Below are positions 34,819 through 43,300 of a DNA stretch of 64,000 nt, one piece after another. Within the stretch, counting starts at the first letter, position 1, and each line of letters starts with the position of its first letter. This DNA comes from Halobaculum sp. CBA1158. GTDB taxonomy: Archaea; Halobacteriota; Halobacteria; Halobacteriales; Haloferacaceae. The notes below the pieces were generated by a model. The model had not been told where the DNA came from. It searched no databases and saw only the letters and a list, made by a program, of their open reading frames with translations. Position numbers and translations under genes: made by a program. The stretch lies in the NCBI RefSeq assembly GCF_021431925.1, contig NZ_CP090371.1, forward strand, positions 1,240,001 through 1,304,000. The letters run 5' to 3'.

Positions 34819-35205
34819 ATGCGCCTCGCGCTCATCGCCCACGACGAACAGAAGGACACCCTCGTCGAATTCGCCCGCGAGTACGTCGACACGCTCTCGA
34901 AACACGACCTGCTCGCGACGGGAACCACCGGAAAGCGCCTGAACGAGGAGACCGACCTCACGGTCGAGCGCAAGTCGTCGGGACCGCTCGGGGGCGACAT
35001 GCAGATAGGCGCGGAGGTCGCCGACGGCGACTGTCACGGCATCGTCTTCCTGCGCGACCCGTTGACCGCCCAACCGCATGAACCGGACATCTCCGCACTC
35101 CTCCGGATCTGCGACGTGCACGACGTCCCGCTGGCGACCAACCCCGTGAGCGCCGCGTATCTCGTCGAGGGGATCGATCGCGACGTGAGCTATCAGGACC
35201 GATAG
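34819..35205 (+). CDS. mgsA: Methylglyoxal synthase
   Basis: 128 residues. MgsA turns dihydroxyacetone phosphate into methylglyoxal plus phosphate. Key features: MRLALIAHDEQKDTLVEFAR with His8 in the conserved H-D/K-x-K context, LLATGTTGKRL (phosphate binding), SGPLGGDMQIGAEVADG with the catalytic Asp in GGDxQ, FLRDPLTAQPHEPDISALLR with the catalytic-region His, and ATNPVSAA. Length matches the family. It stands alone. Confidence 0.93.
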   Translation: MRLALIAHDEQKDTLVEFAREYVDTLSKHDLLATGTTGKRLNEETDLTVERKSSGPLGGDMQIGAEVADGDCHGIVFLRDPLTAQPHEPDISALLRICDVHDVPLATNPVSAAYLVEGIDRDVSYQDR

Positions 35206-35249
35206 CCGGTTCGGGCGACTTTTTGACTCGGACCTCCGAAGCGACGCCC

Positions 35250-35696
35250 GTGCGCTCCGAGATCCCGGTACGCGCTGTGTTCGCCCTCCTCGTGTCGCTC
35301 GCGGCCGTCGGGGGACCGGCCGTCGCGCCCGCGACGGCCGCGCCGGAGGACTGCTTCGGCGACGGACGAGACCTCGACGTCGGCACCGAGGGGCCGACGA
35401 TCGACCTATCGGTGTACACGTCGCTGTTCAGCAACCTCGGCGGCGAGGGCGCGTTCGGCATCTCGGCCGTCGGCTCCACCGGAGAGGTCGAGGTGATATC
35501 GCTTCGCACCGGCGTCGTCTTCGCCGGCGTCGGCGACCCCGGCGAGTTCCTCGCCGACCCGTTCTCGCGGTTCGCGATCGCGTTCGACTACCGCCTCTCG
35601 TTGCCCATGCTCGCGGCCGCCCCCGGCGACGACACCTACGAGCAGTCCGAGTCGCCCGTCGAGGGCGTCCCCGAGGCCGAGTGTTCGGTCGACTGA
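35250..35696 (+). CDS. Small secreted protein, haloarchaeal, unknown function
   Basis: 148 residues from the GTG at 35250. The N-terminus is a Sec-type signal peptide: basic start, hydrophobic core VRAVFALLVSLAAVGGPAVA and an Ala-rich cleavage region (ATAA) before PEDC. The mature part is acidic and contains two Cys, near each end, which could form a disulfide. No conserved domain recognised. A T-rich element at 35220-35225 lies about 27 bases before the start and supports GTG 35250 over a TTG at 35223. Confidence 0.65.
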   Translation: MRSEIPVRAVFALLVSLAAVGGPAVAPATAAPEDCFGDGRDLDVGTEGPTIDLSVYTSLFSNLGGEGAFGISAVGSTGEVEVISLRTGVVFAGVGDPGEFLADPFSRFAIAFDYRLSLPMLAAAPGDDTYEQSESPVEGVPEAECSVD

Positions 35697-35822
35697 GGCG
35701 CGCGACAATCTGTCGCCGTCCGTCGACTCGACGCGTCTTCGGCGGGTTCGCTACGATATCGGAGGTGACTGGAGCGCAGACAGGTACTTATCGGCTCCTG
35801 TCGTGAGCAGGGTAGAGTAGCC

Positions 35823-38084
35823 GTGGTACCAGACCCAGGGGCGGGCGACGACCCGCCCGCCGAGGAGCAGGCCGACGACGGCGCGTCCGAGGGCGTCGCC
35901 GGGGACGCCGTCGCAGACGAGACACGAGCGCGGGCTCGACTCGACGAGAACCGTCGTCGACTCCTCGGGATCGCCGGCGCGGGGGTGCTCGGTGCCGCCG
36001 GGGTCGCCGGCGCGTGGCGCGCGTCGCGCGCCGGCGGGTCGCCGCCGACGGGAACGCCGTCTGCGACGCCCGCGCCGACCGCCACAGAGACGGCGACCGA
36101 CGATCCGACCGAGACGCCGACGGACGAACCGCCCGGCCAGGTGCCCGCGCTGGTCAGGCGGTACGCGCCCGACCTCTACTACGGCCGGTTGGAGAAGTGG
36201 TTCCCGACCGACCCGCGCCCGTACGTCGTCGAGACGGCGGACGGGCGGGTCGTCGACGGGTTCACGGCACTCGACGACTACTCGGCCGCGTTCGCCGAGA
36301 CCGGTGAACCGCCCGCCCCGACCGTGTTCTACGCCGTCGTCGAGGCGGCAGACGGTATCGACGCGGTCCAGTACTGGCAGTACTCTGTGTTCGACCAGTT
36401 CACGGTCAACTTCCATTGGCACGACTGGGAGCTGTTGCAGGTGTTCGTCGACCGCGAGTCCGGCCGACCGCTGCTGCTGTCGGCGAGCGCACACTCCCGG
36501 TCGGTGCCGAACAACGAGTTTCTCGACCCCGACCTCTCGGGTGACGCCCGCCCGGGAGTCCTCGCGGAGGTCGGTTCTCACTCCAGCGCGAGCGAGGTCA
36601 ACGGGCGCGTCCCGACGTTCGAGCGGCTCGCCGGCGGGGATTGGAACTCGGACGTGTCGAACGACTTCGTCGATGTCGCGTCGGGAGACCCGACCAGATT
36701 CGCCTACGGCCTCCCGCGCGACGAGGGCGCGCGCCTCCCGTTCGTCATGCCGGAACTCGACGGTCATCGCCTCGACGACCACCCCGACCTCTCGGTCGGC
36801 CCCGAGGGGTTCGTCGACGCGGCGGTCACCGTAAGCGACTGGCGCGGGATCCCTCGACCACCGGAGTCGCTCCCGCTTCGCGTCCCCGGGCTCGTCTTCA
36901 CCCACCCGGAGAGCGCGACGGACGGCGACGCCACCTACGCGCTCGAACCGATCGAGGTCCTCAGCGACGTGATCGACGACTTCGTCGGCCCGCAGTTGAG
37001 CTTCGAGTTCGCGGTCCCCGGCTTCCTAGAGGACCGGCTCGCGAGCCACATCACGTCGGTCGGCATCCCCTGGGAGCAAGAGCGGTTCACCGACCCCCTC
37101 GCGGACGTTACCGACCCCGCACACCGCCGCCGGATCGACGGCAGGTCGCCCGCGGGACTGCGAGACCGCGTCGTCGGACGGGTGCGACTGCTCGCCTCGG
37201 GTGCCGAGGGCGCGCTCGACAGGGTGAGCCAGGGCGCACGCGACGCGCTCGGAACCTCGATCACCGTCTCCTTCGGGAGCCCGCCGGTGGAACTGTGTAC
37301 GCAGCTCGCGAGTGCGGACCCGGTCGCGTCGGTCACTCGGGCGGGAGTGCTCGGATTCCTCCACGTCGACCCGGGCGAGCATCGACTCACGGTGAACGGT
37401 CCCGGGATCGCACCGCTGGCGGTCGGGTTCGTTCACGACGGCGGACTCCACCGCGCCGGCTCGGCGGGCGACCTGACGGTCGTCGCGACCGAGGACGCCG
37501 GCTGGATCCGCGGTGACGGCCGTACAACCACGGGAATCGCGCACGTCCGGATCGTCGAAGACTACGCGGGCGTCGTCTACGAGGGAGCGCCGGTGGAGGC
37601 GGACCGCTTCGCCGTCGCGGTCCACCGCGACGGCCGCTACACGGTGGAGGTCGTCGACGGCGCTGGCCGCCCGGGCGCGTACCGCGTCACCCCGGCGGAC
37701 TTCGGCGACGACGGCGAGGCGATCCGCGAGGCCGTCGAGACGGGGAAGGCGAGCCTCGCGGAGACGCTGCGAGCGGAGCTGGCCGACCTCCTCGATCTGG
37801 CGAGCGAGTTCGCTCGGCAGGACCGCGGCGGCGACGAGGTCGTCGAGCGGCTTTCGGCCGCGCTGGAGGCCGTCGACGCGGCGACGGCGACCGCCGAGCG
37901 CGGCGACGCGCAGTCCGCGAACGACCGGCTGACGCGTGCGGCGGCGGCGCTGGAGGAGGCGCTCGACGTGCTGTTCAGCGAGGATCTCGGCGGCTACGAC
38001 GACTCGTCGGTGGTGGCGCTGTACCCGCGCGTGCAGGAGGCAATCGACCGGGCAGAGGTGGCCGTGCGAACCGACCTCGCGTGA
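35823..38084 (+). CDS. Tat-exported surface protein with an NLP/Vps62-like H-x-HDWE motif
   Basis: 753 residues from the GTG at 35823. An acidic leader precedes a Tat-like signal (RRRLLGIAGAGVLGAAGVAG, about residues 45-64) and a Thr/Pro linker (70-105) typical of exported haloarchaeal proteins. Residues 110-240 hold YWQYSVFDQFTVNFHWHDWE with H198-W-H200-D-W-E203, then LLSASAHSR with H224, which resembles the GHRHDWE motif and downstream S-x-S-x-H of Nep1-like and Vps62-related proteins. The remaining 500 residues contain beta-rich segments and a C-terminal helical bundle. Function unknown; toxin activity is not implied. Confidence 0.75.
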   Translation: MVPDPGAGDDPPAEEQADDGASEGVAGDAVADETRARARLDENRRRLLGIAGAGVLGAAGVAGAWRASRAGGSPPTGTPSATPAPTATETATDDPTETPTDEPPGQVPALVRRYAPDLYYGRLEKWFPTDPRPYVVETADGRVVDGFTALDDYSAAFAETGEPPAPTVFYAVVEAADGIDAVQYWQYSVFDQFTVNFHWHDWELLQVFVDRESGRPLLLSASAHSRSVPNNEFLDPDLSGDARPGVLAEVGSHSSASEVNGRVPTFERLAGGDWNSDVSNDFVDVASGDPTRFAYGLPRDEGARLPFVMPELDGHRLDDHPDLSVGPEGFVDAAVTVSDWRGIPRPPESLPLRVPGLVFTHPESATDGDATYALEPIEVLSDVIDDFVGPQLSFEFAVPGFLEDRLASHITSVGIPWEQERFTDPLADVTDPAHRRRIDGRSPAGLRDRVVGRVRLLASGAEGALDRVSQGARDALGTSITVSFGSPPVELCTQLASADPVASVTRAGVLGFLHVDPGEHRLTVNGPGIAPLAVGFVHDGGLHRAGSAGDLTVVATEDAGWIRGDGRTTTGIAHVRIVEDYAGVVYEGAPVEADRFAVAVHRDGRYTVEVVDGAGRPGAYRVTPADFGDDGEAIREAVETGKASLAETLRAELADLLDLASEFARQDRGGDEVVERLSAALEAVDAATATAERGDAQSANDRLTRAAAALEEALDVLFSEDLGGYDDSSVVALYPRVQEAIDRAEVAVRTDLA

Positions 38085-38166
38085 TCGGTTCTGAAGCGGG
38101 AACGCGTCCGAAGCGGGAACGCGTCGACGCTCGGCCGCGTGGCTCCCGTCCTGGTATCGGCCGAAC

Positions 38167-38619
38167 CTACTCGACGCGGAGCGTCATCGTGAGCGGCGCG
38201 CCCCGCTCCAGGGCGGTGACGAGACGCCGGTCGAAGTCGCCGGCGGCGGCGTCCGCGCCGACCATGATCGTCCGCTCGTCGACGTAGTCGCTCGTTCGAC
38301 CGACCATGCTTCTGTCGCCCTCGTACGACAGGTCGGGATGGCCGCGACCGGTCACCGTCTGGGTCGCGTCCGCGGCGCTGAACTCGGCGACGATCGTCGC
38401 CTCTCGCGAGCGACACGCCTCGACGAACGACCGCGGCACGTCTGCGGGCGTCGCGTCCGCCTCGACGCCGACGATGCAGTCGCCCGCCGGCGTCAACCAG
38501 TCGTCGCTCGTCACCTCGAACGTGCTCGCGTGTTCGGCGGTGACGTGCTCGTGACCGGACGCCCGAACCGTCACCTCCCGGACCGGCGACTCCTCGTCGC
38601 CGGCCGTGTCCTCGTCCAT
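38167..38619 (-). CDS. DUF371 family protein
   Basis: 150 residues from the ATG at 38619; the frame is open to 38838 but the extra part is Arg-rich shadow. DUF371 is an archaeal family of unknown role. Typical features are VRASGHEHVTAEHASTFEVT, then LTPAGDCIVGVEADATPADV, and a HPDLSYEGDRSMVGRTSDYV region ahead of TIMVGADAAAGDF. It follows DUF368 on the same strand, 116 bases downstream. Confidence 0.82.
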   Translation of the reverse strand: MDEDTAGDEESPVREVTVRASGHEHVTAEHASTFEVTSDDWLTPAGDCIVGVEADATPADVPRSFVEACRSREATIVAEFSAADATQTVTGRGHPDLSYEGDRSMVGRTSDYVDERTIMVGADAAAGDFDRRLVTALERGAPLTMTLRVE

Positions 38620-38735
38620 GTGCCCGATTCGGGCGACCGCGGACAAAACGGCCGCGACTCGGCGGCGTCGCCGGCGCGGTCGCGGTCGGTGACGCGGTCG
38701 CGGTCCCGACGCAGTCGCGCTCAGGTCGACCCGGG

Positions 38736-39758
38736 TCAGTCGAGGTCGATCCCGCCCGCGAGCCGGTCGAGTGCGAACACCGCGACCGCACCGACGACGC
38801 CCGCGACCGCGAACTCCCCCGCGAGGCCGGCGGTCCACGCGCCGGCCTCCTCGCCGGCGCGCTCGACGGGCGCGCGAAGCGCCCCGATCACGAGGCCGAT
38901 CAGGAACGCGAGCGTCGCCTCTCGGCGCGCCGCAAGCGCCGCGCGGACGGCGTGAGCGACGGTCAGCAGGCCGACGACGCCGCCGGCGAGAAAGGCGACG
39001 ACTGGGACGCCGTCGCGGACGACGGCCGCGGTTGGCCCGCCGGTCGCGACGCCGATCAGCGAGTCGACGAACGTCGACAGCGCCCCGGTCATCCGGTCGT
39101 ACTGCCCGAGGATAACGAGCAACAGCGACCCCGAGATGCCCGGGAGGATCATCGCGCTGACGGCGACCGCGCCGGCGACGAACGTCGCCAGCGCCGTCTC
39201 CCCGAGCGCGGCCGAGGCGCTCCCGGAGACGACGAACGCGATTACGATCCCGCCGGCTCCGGCGACGGCCCGCGCGGGCGTGTCGACCCGGAACTCCCCG
39301 CGCAACACGACCGCCGATGCCCCGATCAGTCCGAAGAAAAACCCGTACGTGGGGACGGGAGCGGTCTCGAGCGCGACGTGGAGCGCCCGCGTTACTGTGA
39401 GGATCGCCGTCGCGATCCCCGCGCCGAGCGCGAGAAGGAATGCGCCGTCGACCTCTCGAAACGCCGCGCGGAGCCGTTCGCGGTCGCCGCGCAGTCCCGA
39501 GAGCGCACGGAGTGCGAGCCCCGGCGTCGCCGCGGTGACGGCGGCGATCAGTCGATCGTAGATCCCCGTGATCAGCGCGATCGTTCCGCCCGAGACGCCG
39601 GGGACCGCGTCGGCGGTGCCCATCGCGACTCCCCGGAGATACGTCCCCAGCGGGCCGTGCTCGCGTTCGATTCCCTCGTCTCCGGGGTCGCCGTCACCGT
39701 CGCCGTCGACGGCCTCGCCACCGATCCCGTCGCCTTCTACGTCAGCTCCGTCGCTCAT
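38736..39758 (-). CDS. DUF368 family membrane protein (PopT-type polyprenyl-phosphate carrier)
   Basis: 340 residues, about nine to ten hydrophobic helices after an acidic leader. The family motif GVAMGTADAVPGVSGGTIAL (about residues 43-62) and its second copy SAMILPGISGSLLLVILGQY are both intact. Bacterial DUF368 proteins (PopT) recycle undecaprenyl phosphate across the membrane. Here the start codon follows the aglB stop codon with no gap, so the two genes are almost surely cotranscribed and coupled, which points to recycling of dolichyl phosphate after N-glycosylation. That role in archaea is inferred. Confidence 0.88.
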   Translation of the reverse strand: MSDGADVEGDGIGGEAVDGDGDGDPGDEGIEREHGPLGTYLRGVAMGTADAVPGVSGGTIALITGIYDRLIAAVTAATPGLALRALSGLRGDRERLRAAFREVDGAFLLALGAGIATAILTVTRALHVALETAPVPTYGFFFGLIGASAVVLRGEFRVDTPARAVAGAGGIVIAFVVSGSASAALGETALATFVAGAVAVSAMILPGISGSLLLVILGQYDRMTGALSTFVDSLIGVATGGPTAAVVRDGVPVVAFLAGGVVGLLTVAHAVRAALAARREATLAFLIGLVIGALRAPVERAGEEAGAWTAGLAGEFAVAGVVGAVAVFALDRLAGGIDLD

Positions 39759-42700
39759 CTACGGCGCGAGCGCGTCCGCGCCTCGAACCGGCGCGCGGAC
39801 CGCGGGTTCGGCGTCGCCGACGAGGGCCACGCCCGCGGTCGAGGTGTCACCAGTCGTCGGACCGGCGGTGGCGGGTCCGTCGGCGTCGATCGAGTCGGAG
39901 GTCTGGAACGAGTCGATGCCCGACAGCGCGCTCGTGTTGTCGGAGCCGTTCGTCTCCGTCCCGTTCGCCGTCTCGTTCGTCTCCGAGTCGTTCTGTGCGC
40001 CCTCGGGTGCCTGGAGGACCTCCTCCTCCAGGGTGACGCTCACGGTGTCGTCCACGTCGCCGTTCACGACGCCCTCGCTGACGTTGAACGACCCCTGGTT
40101 GCGGATGACGTACGCCGACTCGTTGGTCTCGACCTCGCCGGTGACGGTGTAGCCGCCGTCGGCACGGACGCTGACGTTCGTGTAGCCGTTCTCGGGCCCG
40201 TACTCGTCGTACCCGGTCGTCGAGTACGGCAGCGTGAACTCGAAGCGTCCGTCCTCATCGGCGGTCGTCTGCTGCTCGTAGGTGAACGTCGAGGCGTTAC
40301 CGCCGGCCCCCGCGTTCGGCACCTCCATCCGGACGGTGGCGGTCAGCGTCTCGTTGGGGTCGGCTCCCGTGCCCTCGACGGTCGCGCCGGGCACCTTCTC
40401 GAAGGTCTTCACCCACTGCGGGCTGGTCTGCTGGAGCTGCGAGGGTCGCAGCCCGACCGCCCGCGACTCGCCGAGCACCGACCGCTGGTACTCGCTGGAG
40501 CCGTACGCCGAGGTGTCAGACGTGCTCACGAGCCGGTAGTGTTCCAGCGCGGGGACGTCCTCGCGCGGGAACGACCCGACGCCGCCGATCTGGGCGCTGC
40601 CGTCCTCCTCGACGAACTCCTGGGCGGCGGTCTCGTTGGGGAACGGGCGGATCGCCGAGGCGTTCTCGCCGCCCGGGAGGACCTTGTAGGTCGTGCCGTC
40701 CTCCGCGGTCACCGTGTCGTAGTCGAACACGATCACCTGCTCGCCGAACAGCGTGTTCACGGTCGGCTCGGCGCGGCTGCCGTGGTACTTGTACAGCCGC
40801 ACCATCATGCTCTCGTAGTAGCGCTGCTTCTTCTCGTTGAACGCCGCTCGTCCAACGACTTCCCCCTGCTGGTTCCGCTGGAGGACCGGCGAGTAGAAGT
40901 CCGACGAGGAGACGTTCCCGTCGTCGTAGAAGACGGTGGGCGCGCCGAACTTCGACCCGATCGTCGTCATCTGCCAGTCGACCATCACGTACCGCATCTC
41001 CTCGGCCTCGCCGTCGTCGTCGATCTCAGCGAGCGACTCCTCGGCGCGCTCCTCGCTGGGTGCGAGCAGGTAGTTCGCCGCCGAGGTCGCGCCCTGCTGG
41101 AACGGGTTCGCGTGCGGGACGCGCTCGCCGCGCGTGGTGATCCAGTGCCCGTAGTCCCACCACGACATCACGCCGTAGCTCCCCTCGGGGTACTCGAAGT
41201 CGTTGCCCGGAGGGCGCTCGTACGTGCCGTAATACTCCAACTCGTCGGCGTTGCCCGCGCCGCCGAGGTTCCCCTGTTCGGGGGTGTTGTCGTCCATCCA
41301 CTCCAGGTTCTCGTCCCAGATGGTCACAGCGCCCGGAGCCGTGCTGTTGCCGACGCCGACGGCGGTGTTCGTGCGGTCGATCGAGGGCTGCCCCGTGTTG
41401 CCCAGCGACAGCGGAACGACCAGTACCGGACCGAGCACGACCATGATCGTCACCGCGACCGCGACGACCTGGTACGTCTCGACGTCCGGCGTCGACAGGT
41501 CCCTCGAGAAGTCGACGCCGATGACGGCCAGCGCCTCGCGGAGGAAGTACGCGTTCAGCCCCGCGACCGCGACCGCGAGGTAGTAGTTGAACCGGACCTG
41601 CGTGAACGCGGCGGCCGTGATGAACGCCGCCCACACGAACACGAACAGGTGCTCGGCGTCGTATCGGACGCGCGCGGCCGCCCCGAACACGAGCAGCGCG
41701 ACGAGACCGAGTCCGGCCACTTGGGGGTTCAGGCCCAGCGCGCCCGCGAGGTCGTTGAAGATCGGCGCGCCGACGAACACGAACGCGACGACGAGCGCGG
41801 AGCCGCCCAGGTAGTAGTAGTCCGATGTCGTGCCACGCTTCCACAGCGGCTTGACGAGCAGCCAGACAGCCGCCGCGAGCGCCGTGATGAACGCGAATCC
41901 GTACTCGGCGAGCACGACGCCGAAGCCGCCGTAGTATCGCACGAGGCCGGACTGGAGGAACGGCTGGGCCTCGCCGATGGTACGCGCCTGTGCATTCGCT
42001 GAGAAGCCGACGAATCGGAGGAGGTTGCTCTCGATCGTCGTGAACGGAGCTGCCTCGACGAAGATGACGAGGAGGACGCCGACTGCGCCGAGGAGGCCGA
42101 CGGTGCCGGCGAAGCCGTACTCGTCGATCCGGTCGTCAGTAAACTCGCGTGCGTCGAACTGTCGAGCGAGGAACGCGAGAAGGACCGCGCCCGCGACCGT
42201 CGCGAGCGCGAAGACGGGCTGGACCAGACTGAACTGCGAGGGGGTGAACGATGCCTCCTGGAAGCGAACTAGCGCCATCAGCGCGGTCACGGTCATCGAG
42301 ACGACCGCGACGAACGCGACGTGATCCGGCGACCGGCCGCCCGCGTAGTCGCTGACGGCCTGGAACGCGACGTAGGCGGCGAAGATGCCCAACAAGAGGA
42401 CGGCCGGCGGCCACGTCCAGATGTACAGTCCGACCGCGACGCCCGCGATAGCGCTCCACGTCAGCGTCGGCTTCAGTTCGTCCCACTCGCGCGCCTGGAC
42501 GAGTTCCCAGATGGGTCGGTCGCGCTGGGCGACCGCGAGCGCGATCATGAGCGCGACGACCGCGAAGCCCTGGAAAAACGGCTCGGCGATGTTGTGGTCG
42601 GCGAAGCCGACGAGTCCCCGACGGAGGAAGGTGCCGGGGAGGAACATCAGAATGACTGCCCCGAAGAGCCCCGCGAGACGGCCGCCGAGACGTTTGCCGA

Positions 42701-43169
42701 TGAGGTAGGTGGGAACCGCGACGAGCGCGCCGAACACCGCCGGCGCGACGAGGAGGGTCTTAGCGATGAGGGTCTGGGAGGGGGACCCGAGGCCGACGAC
42801 GAGAGCTGCTGTGGCGACTAGTTGGTCGTAGAGGGTACCGAACTGGCCCTGTGCCGTGCCGAACGGGTAGTACGTCCAGGGGTCGTACGGCATCGTCGAG
42901 GGCCAGTTCGCGACGGTGTATCGGACCTCGCGGAGGTGATACCACGCGTCGTTCCCGGAGAAGTACACCTGACCGTCCCGAACGAAGTTGTCGTAGGACT
43001 GGAGGCGAACCCACAGCATGAACGCGACGACCGCGACGAGTGCCGGGACATGATAGAGGTCGCGGAGGATGTCCGTGAGCGACTTCCCTTCGAAGGAGTA
43101 GTCGATGCCCGGAACGGCGGAGGCGGGATTTCCGCCGTCCGGGGTCGTGTCGCTATCGCTTCGACTCAT
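39759..43169 (-). CDS. aglB: Archaeal oligosaccharyltransferase AglB (STT3 type)
   Basis: 1136 residues. AglB transfers the lipid-linked glycan to Asn of N-x-S/T sites on the outer face. The first 600 residues hold about 13 helices and the catalytic loops: SGNDAWYHLREV (first acidic motif) and FADHNIAEPF (second, D-x-N-type). The periplasm-side domain carries W670-W-D-Y-G674 and HANPFQQGATSAANYLLAP. A long beta-rich C-terminal part (about 700-1136) ends in a Thr/Ser/Asp-rich stretch. A TATA-like CTTAACCC (minus, about 43193-43201) sits 29 bases before the start. DUF368 follows with no gap. Confidence 0.95.
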   Translation of the reverse strand: MSRSDSDTTPDGGNPASAVPGIDYSFEGKSLTDILRDLYHVPALVAVVAFMLWVRLQSYDNFVRDGQVYFSGNDAWYHLREVRYTVANWPSTMPYDPWTYYPFGTAQGQFGTLYDQLVATAALVVGLGSPSQTLIAKTLLVAPAVFGALVAVPTYLIGKRLGGRLAGLFGAVILMFLPGTFLRRGLVGFADHNIAEPFFQGFAVVALMIALAVAQRDRPIWELVQAREWDELKPTLTWSAIAGVAVGLYIWTWPPAVLLLGIFAAYVAFQAVSDYAGGRSPDHVAFVAVVSMTVTALMALVRFQEASFTPSQFSLVQPVFALATVAGAVLLAFLARQFDAREFTDDRIDEYGFAGTVGLLGAVGVLLVIFVEAAPFTTIESNLLRFVGFSANAQARTIGEAQPFLQSGLVRYYGGFGVVLAEYGFAFITALAAAVWLLVKPLWKRGTTSDYYYLGGSALVVAFVFVGAPIFNDLAGALGLNPQVAGLGLVALLVFGAAARVRYDAEHLFVFVWAAFITAAAFTQVRFNYYLAVAVAGLNAYFLREALAVIGVDFSRDLSTPDVETYQVVAVAVTIMVVLGPVLVVPLSLGNTGQPSIDRTNTAVGVGNSTAPGAVTIWDENLEWMDDNTPEQGNLGGAGNADELEYYGTYERPPGNDFEYPEGSYGVMSWWDYGHWITTRGERVPHANPFQQGATSAANYLLAPSEERAEESLAEIDDDGEAEEMRYVMVDWQMTTIGSKFGAPTVFYDDGNVSSSDFYSPVLQRNQQGEVVGRAAFNEKKQRYYESMMVRLYKYHGSRAEPTVNTLFGEQVIVFDYDTVTAEDGTTYKVLPGGENASAIRPFPNETAAQEFVEEDGSAQIGGVGSFPREDVPALEHYRLVSTSDTSAYGSSEYQRSVLGESRAVGLRPSQLQQTSPQWVKTFEKVPGATVEGTGADPNETLTATVRMEVPNAGAGGNASTFTYEQQTTADEDGRFEFTLPYSTTGYDEYGPENGYTNVSVRADGGYTVTGEVETNESAYVIRNQGSFNVSEGVVNGDVDDTVSVTLEEEVLQAPEGAQNDSETNETANGTETNGSDNTSALSGIDSFQTSDSIDADGPATAGPTTGDTSTAGVALVGDAEPAVRAPVRGADALAP

Positions 43170-43192
43170 TGCATCGTAGGACTTGGAAAGCG

Positions 43193-43201
43193 GGGTTAAG
43201 G
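43193..43201 (-). promoter_or_regulatory. TATA-like element of the aglB-DUF368 operon
   Basis: The minus-strand CTTAACCCC region is centred about 29 bases before the aglB ATG, fitting a leaderless transcript. Confidence 0.45.
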
Positions 43202-43265
43202 CTTATGACATCGTCGTCTGTCGGATCGTGTTGACTCGAAACTCGCTCTGTAACACGGTCCAATA

Positions 43266-43276
43266 GATAAATAACC
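43266..43276 (+). promoter_or_regulatory. TATA box of the glycan island, plus strand
   Basis: GATAAATAACC lies about 30 bases before the ATG at 43301, fitting a leaderless transcript of the phosphotransferase-like and flippase genes. Confidence 0.5.
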
Positions 43277-43300
43277 GTCAGGGACAGAAACTTCTCGCTA

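Noticed and set aside
35250-35696. Start at the upstream TTG (35223)
   Set aside because: It would place ten polar residues before the signal peptide; the T-rich element fits as promoter for the GTG at 35250.
38952-42002. 1016-codon plus-strand frame over DUF368 and aglB
   Set aside because: Antisense shadow; no domain, extreme Arg content.
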